Shown piece by piece: positions 7,427-16,461 of a DNA stretch of 32,657 bases. Source of the DNA: a virus; IMG/VR virus record IMGVR_UViG_3300033571_010858, positions 1-32,657 of that record; one strand, 5' to 3'. Below the pieces are notes generated by a model. That model was not told the origin of the DNA. It made no database searches and worked only from the letters and a program-made list of their open reading frames with translations. Both the position numbers and the translations under genes were made by a program. Numbering within the stretch: the first letter of the stretch is position 1; each line of letters opens with the position of its first letter.

Positions 7427-8968
7427 TTACGAGGCAGCCGAGATGAGGCCGACGATGGGACCGGGCTCGCGCGAGGAAGCCGTGGCGCTGGCATTGCCAA
7501 CGTCATGGACAACGATCGCAACACGCTCGGTTGCACGGATGGCGATTTCGTCCGTGTCGAAGTAACGCTGGTCGGAGATCTCCATCGACATGGACCCGGC
7601 GACTTCGCCGAAGAACACGCCGCGAGAGAAGTCGCCGAACAGTGCGCAGACCTGCGAGTTCGCATCGGCCTTGGGCATCTTGGGGCTGGTGACAACGGGG
7701 TAGCCCTGGAAGGTGTCGCCCAGACCGCCGCCGATGGTCTGAACGGTGTTGCCCGCGCCGGTGGCCGAAGCAACAGCCGCGCCGCCGCCGTACTGCAAAC
7801 GGCCCATGACGGTGTGGCGGAAGTAGCGGTTGACGAGCCAGAACGTCTTGCCCTCGGAGTCCGCGTACTCGGGGAGCTTGGCGACCACATCCGAGAAGTC
7901 GGGCAGAGTGAACTCAGAGAACAGGTTGCCCGACGCCACGGTCAAACCCGCGATGTTGGCAATCGTGGCGTTGAGGCTGAGGAGCTTGGAAGTGATGCCA
8001 ACGATGCCGTAGTCGGTCGAGATGCCAGTGCCGGTAAAACCGACACGATCCTCTTCGCCCGCAAGAGCGCGGGAGAACGATTCGGTCACCATGTCGATGA
8101 CGCTGATAGGCGAGTCCGCCAACAGCTCATTCGGGATCTTGACCAACCCACCGATCTTCTGAGCGACCGCCTGATTCAGACCAGTCGTCGGACGGTTCTG
8201 ATCGGAGATCGTGCCGCCCTGCGCAAGGCCGCTGATCGTCACGTCGGTGTCCAGACGCGGGATCTGGCACACGGGCGAGGACATGGGGAACGGATTGATG
8301 ATCTTGCGGAGAGCGCCGAAGCGGTCCTTGTTGACGATCAGGGTGGGGATGAACTCATCGGGAACTAAAGCCTGCCCGGTGGTAATGCCCGTGCCGTTGA
8401 GGCCCTTGAGGACCGCCTCGTCATACGCCTTCTGCTCGGCGCTCATGCGGGCGCGAGCCTTGGGGTTGATGTCGCAAAGGTTGGTGCGGAACCACGCACC
8501 GAACGCCTCAGCGTGATCGGCGGACTCGTGGAGAGCGCCGCCCGACTTCACACGGCTGTTGTACAGCTTGCGCTGCATGAGCCGCTTCTGCATCCCCGGC
8601 GTCCAAGCCTGCCGGTTGTCGGTGCCGCTGTTCGCGCCGCCGATCTTGGCGAAGCCCGAACCGGACTTGGCAGCCTGCTCGCGGCGAACGCGATCGGCGT
8701 AGGACTTGGGGGCAAGCTCGGGATCAGCCTCGGGATCGGCCTCGGGGTCCATGCCCTTTTCGCCACCGACCACCTGGACATCTTCGCCCGCGTCGGCGCT
8801 GACGGAGATCGTCACGGTCTTCGCAAACGCACGGGTGAGATCATCATCGGAGATGCCGGAAAGAACGATGTTGTTGTCAGAGATCCACGACTTCAGCGCG
8901 GCCAGATCGTCAGCACCGGAGTACCCGGCCTTGCCAACGGCTGCAAGAATCTTCTTGCGAGTAAACAT
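7427..8968 (-). CDS. major capsid protein, HK97 fold
   Basis: 513 residues. Residues 1-100 are helical and acidic with a short DPEADPEADPE repeat, as in a delta/scaffold domain removed by the prohead protease encoded upstream. From about residue 200 the sequence follows HK97-type capsid proteins: ALVPDEFIPTLIV, the GLVKIPNELLADSP segment, FTLPDFSDVVAKLP, FWLVNRYFRHTVM, GYPVVTSP, then FGDFSRGVFFG and a final ATERVAIVVHDVGN strand. AAAGG precedes the ATG by eight bases. A structured 139-base leader lies upstream. This should be the most abundant product of the late module. Confidence 0.9.
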   Translation of the reverse strand: MFTRKKILAAVGKAGYSGADDLAALKSWISDNNIVLSGISDDDLTRAFAKTVTISVSADAGEDVQVVGGEKGMDPEADPEADPELAPKSYADRVRREQAAKSGSGFAKIGGANSGTDNRQAWTPGMQKRLMQRKLYNSRVKSGGALHESADHAEAFGAWFRTNLCDINPKARARMSAEQKAYDEAVLKGLNGTGITTGQALVPDEFIPTLIVNKDRFGALRKIINPFPMSSPVCQIPRLDTDVTISGLAQGGTISDQNRPTTGLNQAVAQKIGGLVKIPNELLADSPISVIDMVTESFSRALAGEEDRVGFTGTGISTDYGIVGITSKLLSLNATIANIAGLTVASGNLFSEFTLPDFSDVVAKLPEYADSEGKTFWLVNRYFRHTVMGRLQYGGGAAVASATGAGNTVQTIGGGLGDTFQGYPVVTSPKMPKADANSQVCALFGDFSRGVFFGEVAGSMSMEISDQRYFDTDEIAIRATERVAIVVHDVGNASATASSREPGPIVGLISAAS

Positions 8969-9020
8969 GAGATATGCCTTTCAGTGAATGGCGACCCACA
9001 CACCGATCAGGCACATCAGC

Positions 9021-9101
9021 CCTGCGGCAGTTGCTTACGCAAGCCCGCAGGCGGTCATCTGCCGGTCGGAAACAATCTCGCGCCGCACGTTTCCATGCGG
9101 C
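9021..9101 (-). promoter_or_regulatory. two-hairpin leader before the capsid gene
   Basis: The 139-base gap before the capsid gene holds two structures. One is GCCGCA (9082..9087) / TGCGGC (9096..9101) with an 8-base loop. The other is CCTGCGG (9021..9027) / CCGCAGG (9045..9051) enclosing GCTT (9033..9036) / AAGC (9041..9044). Neither is followed by a T run on the coding strand. They may stabilise a processed capsid mRNA or mark a cleavage point. No sigma70 promoter is obvious. Confidence 0.45.
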
Positions 9102-9107
9102 ACGCTC

Positions 9108-9803
9108 TTAGAGTATAACCACGATAGTCGGCTTGCGTGTTGGAACCTGCATCGCCCGTTCAATTGTTTCGCGGCTCTTGCTCTTGGCAATGACCCCGGC
9201 GAGCTGGATGGCTTTGCCCTCGTCGAAGGTTACCGCTTGGCTCTGGCATTCCACGTTGCACGGCATGAACGTGTAGCTGACTTCGATGACCTTGCCCTTT
9301 CGCACAATGGCCTTGGCGTTCGGGTAGAGCGTCTTCTCCTCGGGCGTGGGAGCGCCGTAATCCGTGGCCTCGAATGCGATGGACATGCCGATAGCGCCGT
9401 CTTCGGCCCCAGCAATAACAGCTTCTTTCTTCGGGTTTGTGGGCACGGTACGCACTACCCCGCGAAGCAGCCAACCCCGTCCGCCGGTCGGGGTTTTAAC
9501 CAGAACGGGATTGCGGCCGTATCCGATTCGGTCAGTGACGGAATACTCGTGGTCCGCGAACATCTGATTGCCGTTGCGCTTAAAGTACGCATCCCAATTC
9601 ATCCCCTCGGGGATAACAACGTCGCCGACTGAATCCACGTTGTCAGTCGTTGCAAATCCGACGATCTCGAAAATCTCCGGATTGGGGGTCTTCTCTTTCC
9701 GCACGGCCGCGAACGACGACACAACACCGATCGGCTTATCGGCATCAAGGAAGTGTCCGAACTCCTTGCGGATGCGTGCAACAATGTCAGGACCGTTCAT
9801 CAT
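9108..9803 (-). CDS. HK97-type prohead protease (S78-like)
   Basis: 231 residues from ATG 9803, which overlaps the portal-MuF stop (ATGA) with GGAGG seven bases upstream. The family layout is present: an N-terminal strand FEIVGFATTDNVDSVGDVV, the catalytic-His region QMFADHEYS, and the Ser region GAIGMSIAFEA, followed by the strand VIEVSYTFMPCN. These enzymes sit inside the prohead, cleave the capsid delta domain and then destroy themselves. The gene order portal, protease, capsid is canonical. The frame extends 14 residues upstream without added support. Confidence 0.85.
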   Translation of the reverse strand: MMNGPDIVARIRKEFGHFLDADKPIGVVSSFAAVRKEKTPNPEIFEIVGFATTDNVDSVGDVVIPEGMNWDAYFKRNGNQMFADHEYSVTDRIGYGRNPVLVKTPTGGRGWLLRGVVRTVPTNPKKEAVIAGAEDGAIGMSIAFEATDYGAPTPEEKTLYPNAKAIVRKGKVIEVSYTFMPCNVECQSQAVTFDEGKAIQLAGVIAKSKSRETIERAMQVPTRKPTIVVIL

Positions 9804-12163
9804 CCCTCGTCCTCCAAGTCCGCTGGCAATAGCGTACAGCGGCATTGCGGGTGTGCTGGTGGAGAATATACAGGCCGGTAATCAAATACGAACACACCCT
9901 TGGAAGTTGTCACCGTGTCACCCAGATCGTAGAACGATTCGTCGATGGGATGCGGGCCGGGGTACTCCTCGGCGATCTTCTCACAGATCGGGCAAGGTCC
10001 GCCGGCCAGCTTCCACCGAACATGCGTGATGCCCGCGTCGGCCCATGCGTACTTCTCGCCAAGGTTCAAGGCGTATGACGTTTCCGTGCGGGCGATGACC
10101 TCGGCACGGGTCGCGGACATCTCGGGCACCAGCTTCCGAAGATCGGCCTTGATCTCCTCCAGGTTCTTGCCCTCGGCGAGCCCGGTGGTGATGGCTTGCT
10201 TCACGTTGGCCGCTAAGCCCCCTGCAACGTCGCCAGCGAGCTTCGGGGTCCTCTCCCGATAGAAGCTCAAGGCATTCTCGGGGACGACAGAGAACGCATC
10301 TCCGGGCTCGTCAGCGGTACCGGCGCTCGAGGCGATGGCAGCCAGCCCACGGCGAGCGCCCTCGGCCAGTGAGTTGCTGACCTCTTGGTACATCGCGGCG
10401 GCAAGGGCGTTGATGGCGCTGGGCGAAATGCTGACGCCGCCCGCAGCCGTCGCGGAGTCGATGGCTTCCTCTGCCATGTTGCGGATGTCGCCGCCGATGG
10501 CCTGTTGCATGGCGTCGGCAAGGCGATTCAGCAGCCGAAGATCGTCATCATCATCCTTCGTGATGGTGTTGCCGCACCCACAGGCGCAGTCGTTTACGCT
10601 ACGATGATGGCATGAAGCTTCTGCAATCGGAGTCGTATCGGAACTCTTGCATCGTGGCCCGCATGGTTCAGGTGCCGTGCCGGTGGACGGGGCAGGACAC
10701 GCGGCTTTCGTCTGAGATTGATCTTCTGTGTGCTGCGGTCGGGCAGATGACGTACCGGGTACGCAAGTCTGCGGAGGCAGTGCGCGGGTTAGATTGGCGG
10801 CAATATCCACAGTGCCTGCCGTTGGAGCCGTATTCGGGTCCGTGCCCAGACCAGTCGGGGCCGTCGTCTGGGGACGATCCAGCGGCATGCCGTTGATCCT
10901 CAGCACATCGCCGCCGTCCAGCGGCTCATAGCCAAGCTCGGCGCGAAGCTCGTTGATGGTCATGACGCCGGTTGACACGAGGCTCTGCGCTCGAGCTTCC
11001 GTCGCCCGCTCATCGCCCTTGACCGGCGAGTCGAACGCCAGCCAGTAGCCTTCCAGCCCGAACATCGGCAGCAGCCACTCCGTCAGCGTCTCCGCGATCT
11101 TCTGGGCGCGGGGAAGGATCGTGAGTTCGGCATACTGGCGATTGCCCGACGCCGCCGATGCAAGGTTCGCATCGTTCAGTTTCAGCAGCGACTGCGGCAC
11201 GCCGAAGGCATTCCAGATGCGCTCCGCGATCATCTCTTGGCCCTTGACGTACTCCATCTCGGCGGGCTTGAACTCCAACGATTCGGGCTTGCCGGAGAGA
11301 GCGTTGGTCACCAGCATCTTGCCCGCGTTGTGCGTGCCGCGATACTCCGATGCAATCGACGCCTTCACCGCTCGCATCTCGTCCTGCGTGATCCCATCCC
11401 GCACCGGCAGCCACATCGACGGACGGCCCGCGTTGAGCCAGCGGGAGATTTCGTTCTGCGTTGCAAGGGCCTGGAGTTCAGCCTCGCGCACAACGGCGTG
11501 GAGACACCCGCGCCCGAGATACGGCGAGTCGAGATTGGGGAACAACCGCACATGCCCCACCATCGCGGGGTCGATGCTCACCTCGACCTCAGCCGACCGC
11601 CCGTAGATGTACGCGGCAATGAACTTGTCCGGGTCGGGCGTGATCCGCACATACTGCGGCGCCATCGTGTACAGGTCCGCAGGCGCTACGTCCGTGCCCG
11701 AGAACAGGAACGCATTGCCGGTCATTTCCAGCGAGTACACCACCTGCTCGATCAACTCCGATGCCGAGTAGCACCAGGGGTTGGGCTTGGACAGCAGCGT
11801 GAGTACCGGGTGGTCGGTGACTTCCTCGACCGCATCCATGCCGCCATCAATCGCCTTCGTCATGCGGCGATTGGCGACCCGCAGAGACTTCGCCTTGACC
11901 TTCTGCGTCGGGAACTCGTACCGCTTGCGGCCCGAGCCTGCGGGCTTGTACAGCCGCATCGTCAGTGATCCAACCGTCGATGCATTGATCCTCGCGCAGA
12001 TCTCCGCGTACTGCGTCACAAGGGCGAGGAGCTGACGGGCCTCGGTGTTGGTGTACCGCAGCGTTGCATCTTGCGTCCGCACAGTGGCCGACACCCACTC
12101 CGCAGACGCGGGTGACATGCTTGCGGCCTTGTATGTGTCGATTCCTGGACCAAGGATCATCAT
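9800..12163 (-). CDS. portal protein fused to a MuF-like minor head domain
   Basis: 787 residues, about twice a normal portal. Residues 1 to about 440 are an HK97-type portal (SKPNPWCYSASELIEQVVY, TGNAFLFSG, IAERIWNAFGVPQSLL, ERATEARAQSLVSTGVMTINE). Residues ~450-531 are a Pro/Thr/Ser linker with eight Cys and an HH pair. Residues ~535-787 resemble the MuF family: an Ala-rich helical region, ARTETSYALNLGEKYAWADAG, PCPICEKI and the signature HPQCRC near 771-776. The portal forms the DNA entry ring and MuF proteins line or enter the head interior. The reading frame is continuous. It follows TerL by three bases and couples to the protease by ATGA. Confidence 0.85.
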   Translation of the reverse strand: MMILGPGIDTYKAASMSPASAEWVSATVRTQDATLRYTNTEARQLLALVTQYAEICARINASTVGSLTMRLYKPAGSGRKRYEFPTQKVKAKSLRVANRRMTKAIDGGMDAVEEVTDHPVLTLLSKPNPWCYSASELIEQVVYSLEMTGNAFLFSGTDVAPADLYTMAPQYVRITPDPDKFIAAYIYGRSAEVEVSIDPAMVGHVRLFPNLDSPYLGRGCLHAVVREAELQALATQNEISRWLNAGRPSMWLPVRDGITQDEMRAVKASIASEYRGTHNAGKMLVTNALSGKPESLEFKPAEMEYVKGQEMIAERIWNAFGVPQSLLKLNDANLASAASGNRQYAELTILPRAQKIAETLTEWLLPMFGLEGYWLAFDSPVKGDERATEARAQSLVSTGVMTINELRAELGYEPLDGGDVLRINGMPLDRPQTTAPTGLGTDPNTAPTAGTVDIAANLTRALPPQTCVPGTSSARPQHTEDQSQTKAACPAPSTGTAPEPCGPRCKSSDTTPIAEASCHHRSVNDCACGCGNTITKDDDDDLRLLNRLADAMQQAIGGDIRNMAEEAIDSATAAGGVSISPSAINALAAAMYQEVSNSLAEGARRGLAAIASSAGTADEPGDAFSVVPENALSFYRERTPKLAGDVAGGLAANVKQAITTGLAEGKNLEEIKADLRKLVPEMSATRAEVIARTETSYALNLGEKYAWADAGITHVRWKLAGGPCPICEKIAEEYPGPHPIDESFYDLGDTVTTSKGVFVFDYRPVYSPPAHPQCRCTLLPADLEDEG

Positions 12164-12166
12164 GCT

Positions 12167-13441
12167 TCAAAACCCCCAGTCGGGATCGTCTCGCAATCTC
12201 TGGAACGTCTGCGACAGTGGCTCATCGCTGGTTGTCAGCGGGGGATTACCGCCCGCCCACTCTGCAATGTATCTTACACCGCCATATCGTAAGCGGCACG
12301 AATGTGCAAGTGCCAAAGCACACACGCAATCATCATGGAATCCGACGGCCGCTTCGTACCGCACCCGGCCCCCGCGATACTCGAAGACGAATGACTCCAG
12401 CTCATCGACGATGACGCCTGCGGGGTAGTGAATCTCACCCGATTGGATCGCCAGCGCCAGCCCTTCGATGATGGTCTGCTTCGTGTCGCTGGTGAACTTG
12501 AACGGTTCGACGCGGCGCGACTCTTTCGCCATCCGCTCATAGATGGGGTCACCTACGCCGGTGGCGTCCACCAGAACATGCCCGTCGCCGTACATGCCTT
12601 TGGCGCGGATGATGGAGTGATCCCACGTCAGCCCCTGCCAGCGGTCAAAGGCCGCCACACGGCCCTCAGCGTCCAGCCCAATCACCACGAAGTAGTCTTG
12701 GGACTTGGCAACGTCCACACCCCAGAACACCGGCTTGCCCGTCTGGGTGCCCGTGGGCATGATGCCGTTGCGAATGGACGAGATGCCGAAGGGGTTGCCG
12801 CCGTCATCGGCGGGGATGCCCTCCATCTCCTGCGCGAAGACGGCAGCCGACATGGACCGGCGAGCGGCCTCGACCTCATCGGCGTCGATGTGCGGGTTCT
12901 CGACCGTGCGGAACCGCCAGGACTTCCATTCAGGATCGTCGGCATCCTGCCCGAGCATGAAGAGCGAATGAAAGTAGTTGCGGCCCTTGGGCGTGCCCGC
13001 GAACCACGCCTCACCCTTGCGGTCAACCAGCGTCGGGCGGATGGCTGCGGCCCAGCGCTCCTCGAGATCCTTGACGAGCCCGGCCTCGTCGATGAACGCC
13101 TCGTTGTACTGGCGACCTCGGGCGGGGTCTTCACCGTCCAGCGTCCAGAAGTCGATGACGCCGCCCGTCACCAGTTCGATCCGCTTCTCTTGCTCGTTGG
13201 CCTTCTTGATCGCTGGCCCGAGTACGCGGTTCACATCACGCCACGGATCGGCCATGAGCTTGTACGTCGGGGCGAACCATGAGAACAGCCGACCACTGCC
13301 AGCCACCTTCACAGCGCGGCGAACACCAAGCGTCGTCTTGCCAAAGCGTCGGCCGCATTGCAGTACGTTGAACCGCTTGCGTTCACGCAACACCTGAGCT
13401 TGCGCCGGGTGTGGCTTGATGAGTTCAATGGTTTCGGTCAT
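12167..13441 (-). CDS. terL: terminase large subunit
   Basis: 424 residues. Walker A is GRRFGKTT at 30-37, Walker B with the catalytic Glu is AFIDEA at 115-120, and the C-terminal RNase H-like nuclease domain starts near WGVDVAKSQDYFVVIGLD (about 238) and includes VDATGVGDPIYERM. Length and order match Terminase_6-type large subunits, which drive ATP-powered packaging through the portal encoded just downstream and cut concatemeric DNA. It overlaps the small-subunit candidate by 17 bases. The packaging strategy (cos or headful) cannot be read from the sequence. Confidence 0.93.
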   Translation of the reverse strand: MTETIELIKPHPAQAQVLRERKRFNVLQCGRRFGKTTLGVRRAVKVAGSGRLFSWFAPTYKLMADPWRDVNRVLGPAIKKANEQEKRIELVTGGVIDFWTLDGEDPARGRQYNEAFIDEAGLVKDLEERWAAAIRPTLVDRKGEAWFAGTPKGRNYFHSLFMLGQDADDPEWKSWRFRTVENPHIDADEVEAARRSMSAAVFAQEMEGIPADDGGNPFGISSIRNGIMPTGTQTGKPVFWGVDVAKSQDYFVVIGLDAEGRVAAFDRWQGLTWDHSIIRAKGMYGDGHVLVDATGVGDPIYERMAKESRRVEPFKFTSDTKQTIIEGLALAIQSGEIHYPAGVIVDELESFVFEYRGGRVRYEAAVGFHDDCVCALALAHSCRLRYGGVRYIAEWAGGNPPLTTSDEPLSQTFQRLRDDPDWGF

Positions 13442-13733
13442 TAGGATCTACGTCCACGATCCGAAGTCCCTCGGTCGCCTTGCCGTCGTCGAGTCGGGCG
13501 TTTTTCTCTGCCAAATGGTCGTCGGCCATGTTGTCGGCCTCCATCGCACGCAACACCGACGCGGCCTTGATTGCGTCCCCGTCCTCGGGCGAGCCCTTGA
13601 CGATCTCCAGCATCCGCGTGACGATCTCGGGCTTGCGTTCGTCGGGGATGGGCCAGCGCCGACGCACAGCGCGAGCGATCAGCTTGATATCGCTCGTCTG
13701 CCGATGCGGGTCTGTCAGCAGCTCATCGCCCAC
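13425..13733 (-). CDS. putative terminase small subunit
   Basis: 102 residues from GTG 13733, with GGAGA five bases upstream; a longer frame starts at 13802 but would run deep into the fibre gene. The first half contains IKLIARAVRRRWPIPDERKPEIVTRMLEIV, a helical DNA-binding-like region. The second half is acidic-basic mixed helix (DAIKAASVLRAMEADNMADD). It overlaps the large terminase by 17 bases, the standard location for TerS. I do not see a textbook TerS helix-turn-helix, so the assignment is positional. Confidence 0.6.
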   Translation of the reverse strand: MGDELLTDPHRQTSDIKLIARAVRRRWPIPDERKPEIVTRMLEIVKGSPEDGDAIKAASVLRAMEADNMADDHLAEKNARLDDGKATEGLRIVDVDPNDRNH

Positions 13734-16188
13734 GGGTTCTCCATGAGGGGGCGTTGCCAAGGTTGCGGTCTGCGATGTACGCCGAGCCAACCAGCGCTCC
13801 AACCTGACGCATCCATCCGTTCCATGTGTTGCGGTACGGGTGGGCCGATCCGTCCATGAGCATGGAGCGTGCGTACTGGGCCACCGGGGAGCCGATGCTG
13901 CGGTCGGTCAAGAGGGACAGGTACGTCAGCCCGTCCGACACCGACACTTCACGCATCGCGGCTTGGTGCGTGTTGTAGTTGCTGGCGGCTTCGGTGATGT
14001 TGGGAACGGATTCGGATGCCGAGTGTGAACCCTCGCCCGCCATGACGATTTCAGCGTTGGGAGCGCCGAGCTTGATGTAGTTGATGTACGTCCGGATGAT
14101 GCCGGGCAGCAGTGACTTCGTGCTGGTGTTGCCCTGATCCGCAACAGTGAACATCACCAAGTCAGGGTCCAGCGTCTCGAAAAGACGCTGGCTCATCGTC
14201 TTGCCGTCGCGGGCCGAAACGATGTGGGACATCTGCGTATACTGATCCGTCCACCCACGGCCCGACCAACCGATCGGCATGATCTCCGGGCCGGGTCGCG
14301 TGACGTTGCTGACGCCGAAGCCCAGCAGAATTACGCCGCCGCGCGTCGCGCCCGATGTGATCTTGAGCCCGCGCCAGTTGGCATTTGTCTGACTCGCCGC
14401 GTGCGTGGCGCTGATCTTGTGAATGGCCGGGGCACACCACTTGAGGGTGTAGTTCGCGGGCGTGCCCGCGATGGTCGCGCCGGTCTTGAACTTTCCATCG
14501 ACGGTAATGGTGTCGGACGTAATCGCCGTGATGACCGCCAGCTCAACATCGGTGATGGTGTTGCCCGACGAGTCGCACACCTCCAGCATGTCACCGACCT
14601 GGGCGTCGGCAACAGTGTTGAGGCCAGAGAAGACGTTGGTGGTCGCGTTGTAGCCCGTGAACGTCGCCGCACTCATCGAAGTGCCAAGGGCGGGCACCGT
14701 CTCATTCGAGTAGCCGAGCGACAACGCCGCCCCGTTCTGGACGTGCTGTGCCGCTTCCTTGATGACCGTGGCTTCCGACGAGTTCGGGTAGTTGAGAATG
14801 TAAACATCGACCGTGATCGCATCGCTCGGCGCGAGCCCGATCTCCGGTCCCGCGCACAGCCGATAGCTTGCCGACGTGGGCACGCGGATCGGATCGCCGG
14901 GGCCTTGGTACGTCGGGGATGATCCGCCGGCAACACGGGTGCCCGTGCCAAACCTTGCCGCCGTGGTGTCCGACAAATCGACGCACGCCGTTCCCGTGGT
15001 GAGCGGAGCATGATCGGTGCAGTTGAAGCCCCATGCCCCGCCGTTGGTGGTGTTCAATGGCGGCTGGAAGTTGTGTCGGCCCGCAGCAGTTCGGGCAAAC
15101 TCCCAGAAGAAGTCGTAGTCCACAAGGTTGCCCGACATCACGCGGCCCGTGGTTGCGTTGTCGCCCGGCAGGATGTACGGGCAGGCGTTGGCAATCGAAC
15201 AGCGCGAGTTGGCAAGCAACGCGATACGCATCGACGCCGAGAACACGCCCGTGCGCCACGAGTTCCAGAGCGTGCCAAGGCGACCCGTAGCAGACGCCGC
15301 AGTCAGCGTCGGCGAGCCAACCGAGAACGATGCGGGGGCAGAGCCGTCCACCGTCGTCACAGGCAGAGACGGCGGGATGTTGGAATACTGGAACGGATCA
15401 ACACACTCGACGTTTGCATCCACCGTCGCGCCTGCGCGGTTGATGTACAACAGCGCGGGGCTTGACGCCGCGTTGATGTCGAAGGTCATAATGTTGGCGC
15501 TGGTCGCGTACTGGCCGGCCAAGCCCGAAGACGACACGCCGAAGAGCCCGACGTTGTAGACGCAATTGGCCTGATGCAGATCGAACGCGGCCGTCCAGCT
15601 ATTGAGAGCAACCAGCGTGTCAGCCTGGGCATCCGAGAGGGCGACGTTCAGGAGCGTCGTAGAATGCACGCCGCGACAGACCGTGAACGCCGAAGATGTC
15701 GTGGCGAATCGGTTGGTGTAGCAGAACTCGGTCGGGCGAGTGGTCGAAGTTGCTGAGACGCTTGTTGCGGTCCCGCTGCCCCACAACACACCGTCCAGAT
15801 ACACGCGGCAGGCGTATGTATTCCCGCTCTCGGAGAACGCCAGAACCGACGTGATCTTGCGGCCCAGCGGATTGATTGCGGGCGAGCAATCGACGTTCAG
15901 CACGTCAGGCGAACCGGACGAGCCAATCTTGAGGGTGAACCGAACTCGCGGCACCGATGTGTCAACTCGAACATGCCATGAGATGCAGTTGTTGGTGCCG
16001 TCGTTGGTTTCAAACATCACCTTGCGGGTGTTGTTGACGGTGGTGTCCTCGTAGAAACAATCGTGAATCCAAGTGTGATCCGCAGCCTCCGCGTTGTCGG
16101 TATGCAGGATCGCCCCGGTGTTGGCAGACATCGGGAACGAACGGCATTCGCCGGCGGTATCGGATTCGTTGCGAAGACGGATCGCCAT
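13723..16188 (-). CDS. LamG/ConA-like plus SGNH hydrolase-type fibre or tailspike
   Basis: 821 residues, the largest single-domain-string protein here. Residues 1 to ~200 look like a LamG/concanavalin-type jelly roll (TWIHDCFYEDTT, ACRVYLDGVLWG). About 200-600 is Gly/Thr/Ala-rich beta sequence. The last ~190 residues resemble an SGNH esterase: GWSGRG with Ser 642 as block I, LDPDLVMFTVADQGN as a modified block III (ADQGN replaces GxND), and DGSAHP with Asp 779 and His 783 as block V. Such enzymes deacetylate or cleave surface polysaccharides. It is first in the late module, ahead of the terminase, which is unusual for a fibre. The SD (AGGAG) sits in a hairpin loop. Confidence 0.65.
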   Translation of the reverse strand: MAIRLRNESDTAGECRSFPMSANTGAILHTDNAEAADHTWIHDCFYEDTTVNNTRKVMFETNDGTNNCISWHVRVDTSVPRVRFTLKIGSSGSPDVLNVDCSPAINPLGRKITSVLAFSESGNTYACRVYLDGVLWGSGTATSVSATSTTRPTEFCYTNRFATTSSAFTVCRGVHSTTLLNVALSDAQADTLVALNSWTAAFDLHQANCVYNVGLFGVSSSGLAGQYATSANIMTFDINAASSPALLYINRAGATVDANVECVDPFQYSNIPPSLPVTTVDGSAPASFSVGSPTLTAASATGRLGTLWNSWRTGVFSASMRIALLANSRCSIANACPYILPGDNATTGRVMSGNLVDYDFFWEFARTAAGRHNFQPPLNTTNGGAWGFNCTDHAPLTTGTACVDLSDTTAARFGTGTRVAGGSSPTYQGPGDPIRVPTSASYRLCAGPEIGLAPSDAITVDVYILNYPNSSEATVIKEAAQHVQNGAALSLGYSNETVPALGTSMSAATFTGYNATTNVFSGLNTVADAQVGDMLEVCDSSGNTITDVELAVITAITSDTITVDGKFKTGATIAGTPANYTLKWCAPAIHKISATHAASQTNANWRGLKITSGATRGGVILLGFGVSNVTRPGPEIMPIGWSGRGWTDQYTQMSHIVSARDGKTMSQRLFETLDPDLVMFTVADQGNTSTKSLLPGIIRTYINYIKLGAPNAEIVMAGEGSHSASESVPNITEAASNYNTHQAAMREVSVSDGLTYLSLLTDRSIGSPVAQYARSMLMDGSAHPYRNTWNGWMRQVGALVGSAYIADRNLGNAPSWRTRGR

Positions 16189-16192
16189 GTAA

Positions 16193-16208
16193 GCAGCCTC
16201 CTAGCTGC
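16193..16208 (-). promoter_or_regulatory. hairpin presenting the ribosome binding site of the first late gene
   Basis: GCAGC (16193..16197) and GCTGC (16204..16208) form a 5-bp stem whose 6-base loop is TAGGAG on the coding strand, so the Shine-Dalgarno sequence lies in the loop. The ATG is at 16188. A loop-exposed SD of this kind can be a target for a translational repressor, but a chance fold is possible at this size. Confidence 0.4.
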
Positions 16209-16246
16209 CCACATGCTATAACGCCTACACAACAATTGCTAGCCCA

Positions 16247-16280
16247 ACAAATAAGGGGCCGGGAGTTTCCCCCTGACCCC
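16247..16280 (-). terminator. intrinsic terminator of the replication/accessory operon
   Basis: On the minus strand an outer stem GGGG (16280..16277) / CCCC (16258..16255) and an inner stem GGGGG (16273..16269) / CTCCC (16265..16261, one G-U pair) with loop AAA are followed by TTATTTGTT. It lies 23 bases after the stop of the 52-codon gene and before the late module. The bases from 16189 to 16246 probably hold the late promoter, but I see no good sigma70 match there. Confidence 0.6.
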
Positions 16281-16302
16281 CGAACATTCGTATGACTTCA
16301 GC

Positions 16303-16461
16303 TTATGCAACCGGCTTTGCATACCGGCCTGCGTGCCGTGCCGCCCACACCTTGAACGGCGTCGGGTCGCTGGACTTCTCCCATCGTCGGTAGAGCCTGA
16401 CGATGGTGTCGTTGTTCACCTTGCTCTTGGGCTCCCTGCGGGTTTCGCTAATGATCCTCAT
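16303..16461 (-). CDS. 52-residue basic protein, last gene of the early operon
   Basis: ATG 16461 sits in an ATGA overlap with the stop of the 82-residue gene, with GGAGGG just upstream, and the frame runs 52 codons to TAA at 16303. The product starts MRIISETRRE and is strongly basic, with RLYRRWEKS followed by PFKVWAARHAGRY. Composition suggests nucleic-acid or protein binding, possibly a small helical DNA-binding protein. It is followed by an intrinsic terminator. I do not recognise a family. The coupling and the terminator right after it are the main evidence that it is real. Confidence 0.6.
   Translation of the reverse strand: MRIISETRREPKSKVNNDTIVRLYRRWEKSSDPTPFKVWAARHAGRYAKPVA

Noticed and set aside
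10612-10896. 94-codon plus-strand frame inside the portal-MuF linker
   Set aside because: It has no ribosome site and lies wholly opposite the continuous portal-MuF frame, whose linker composition is typical of a disordered joint.
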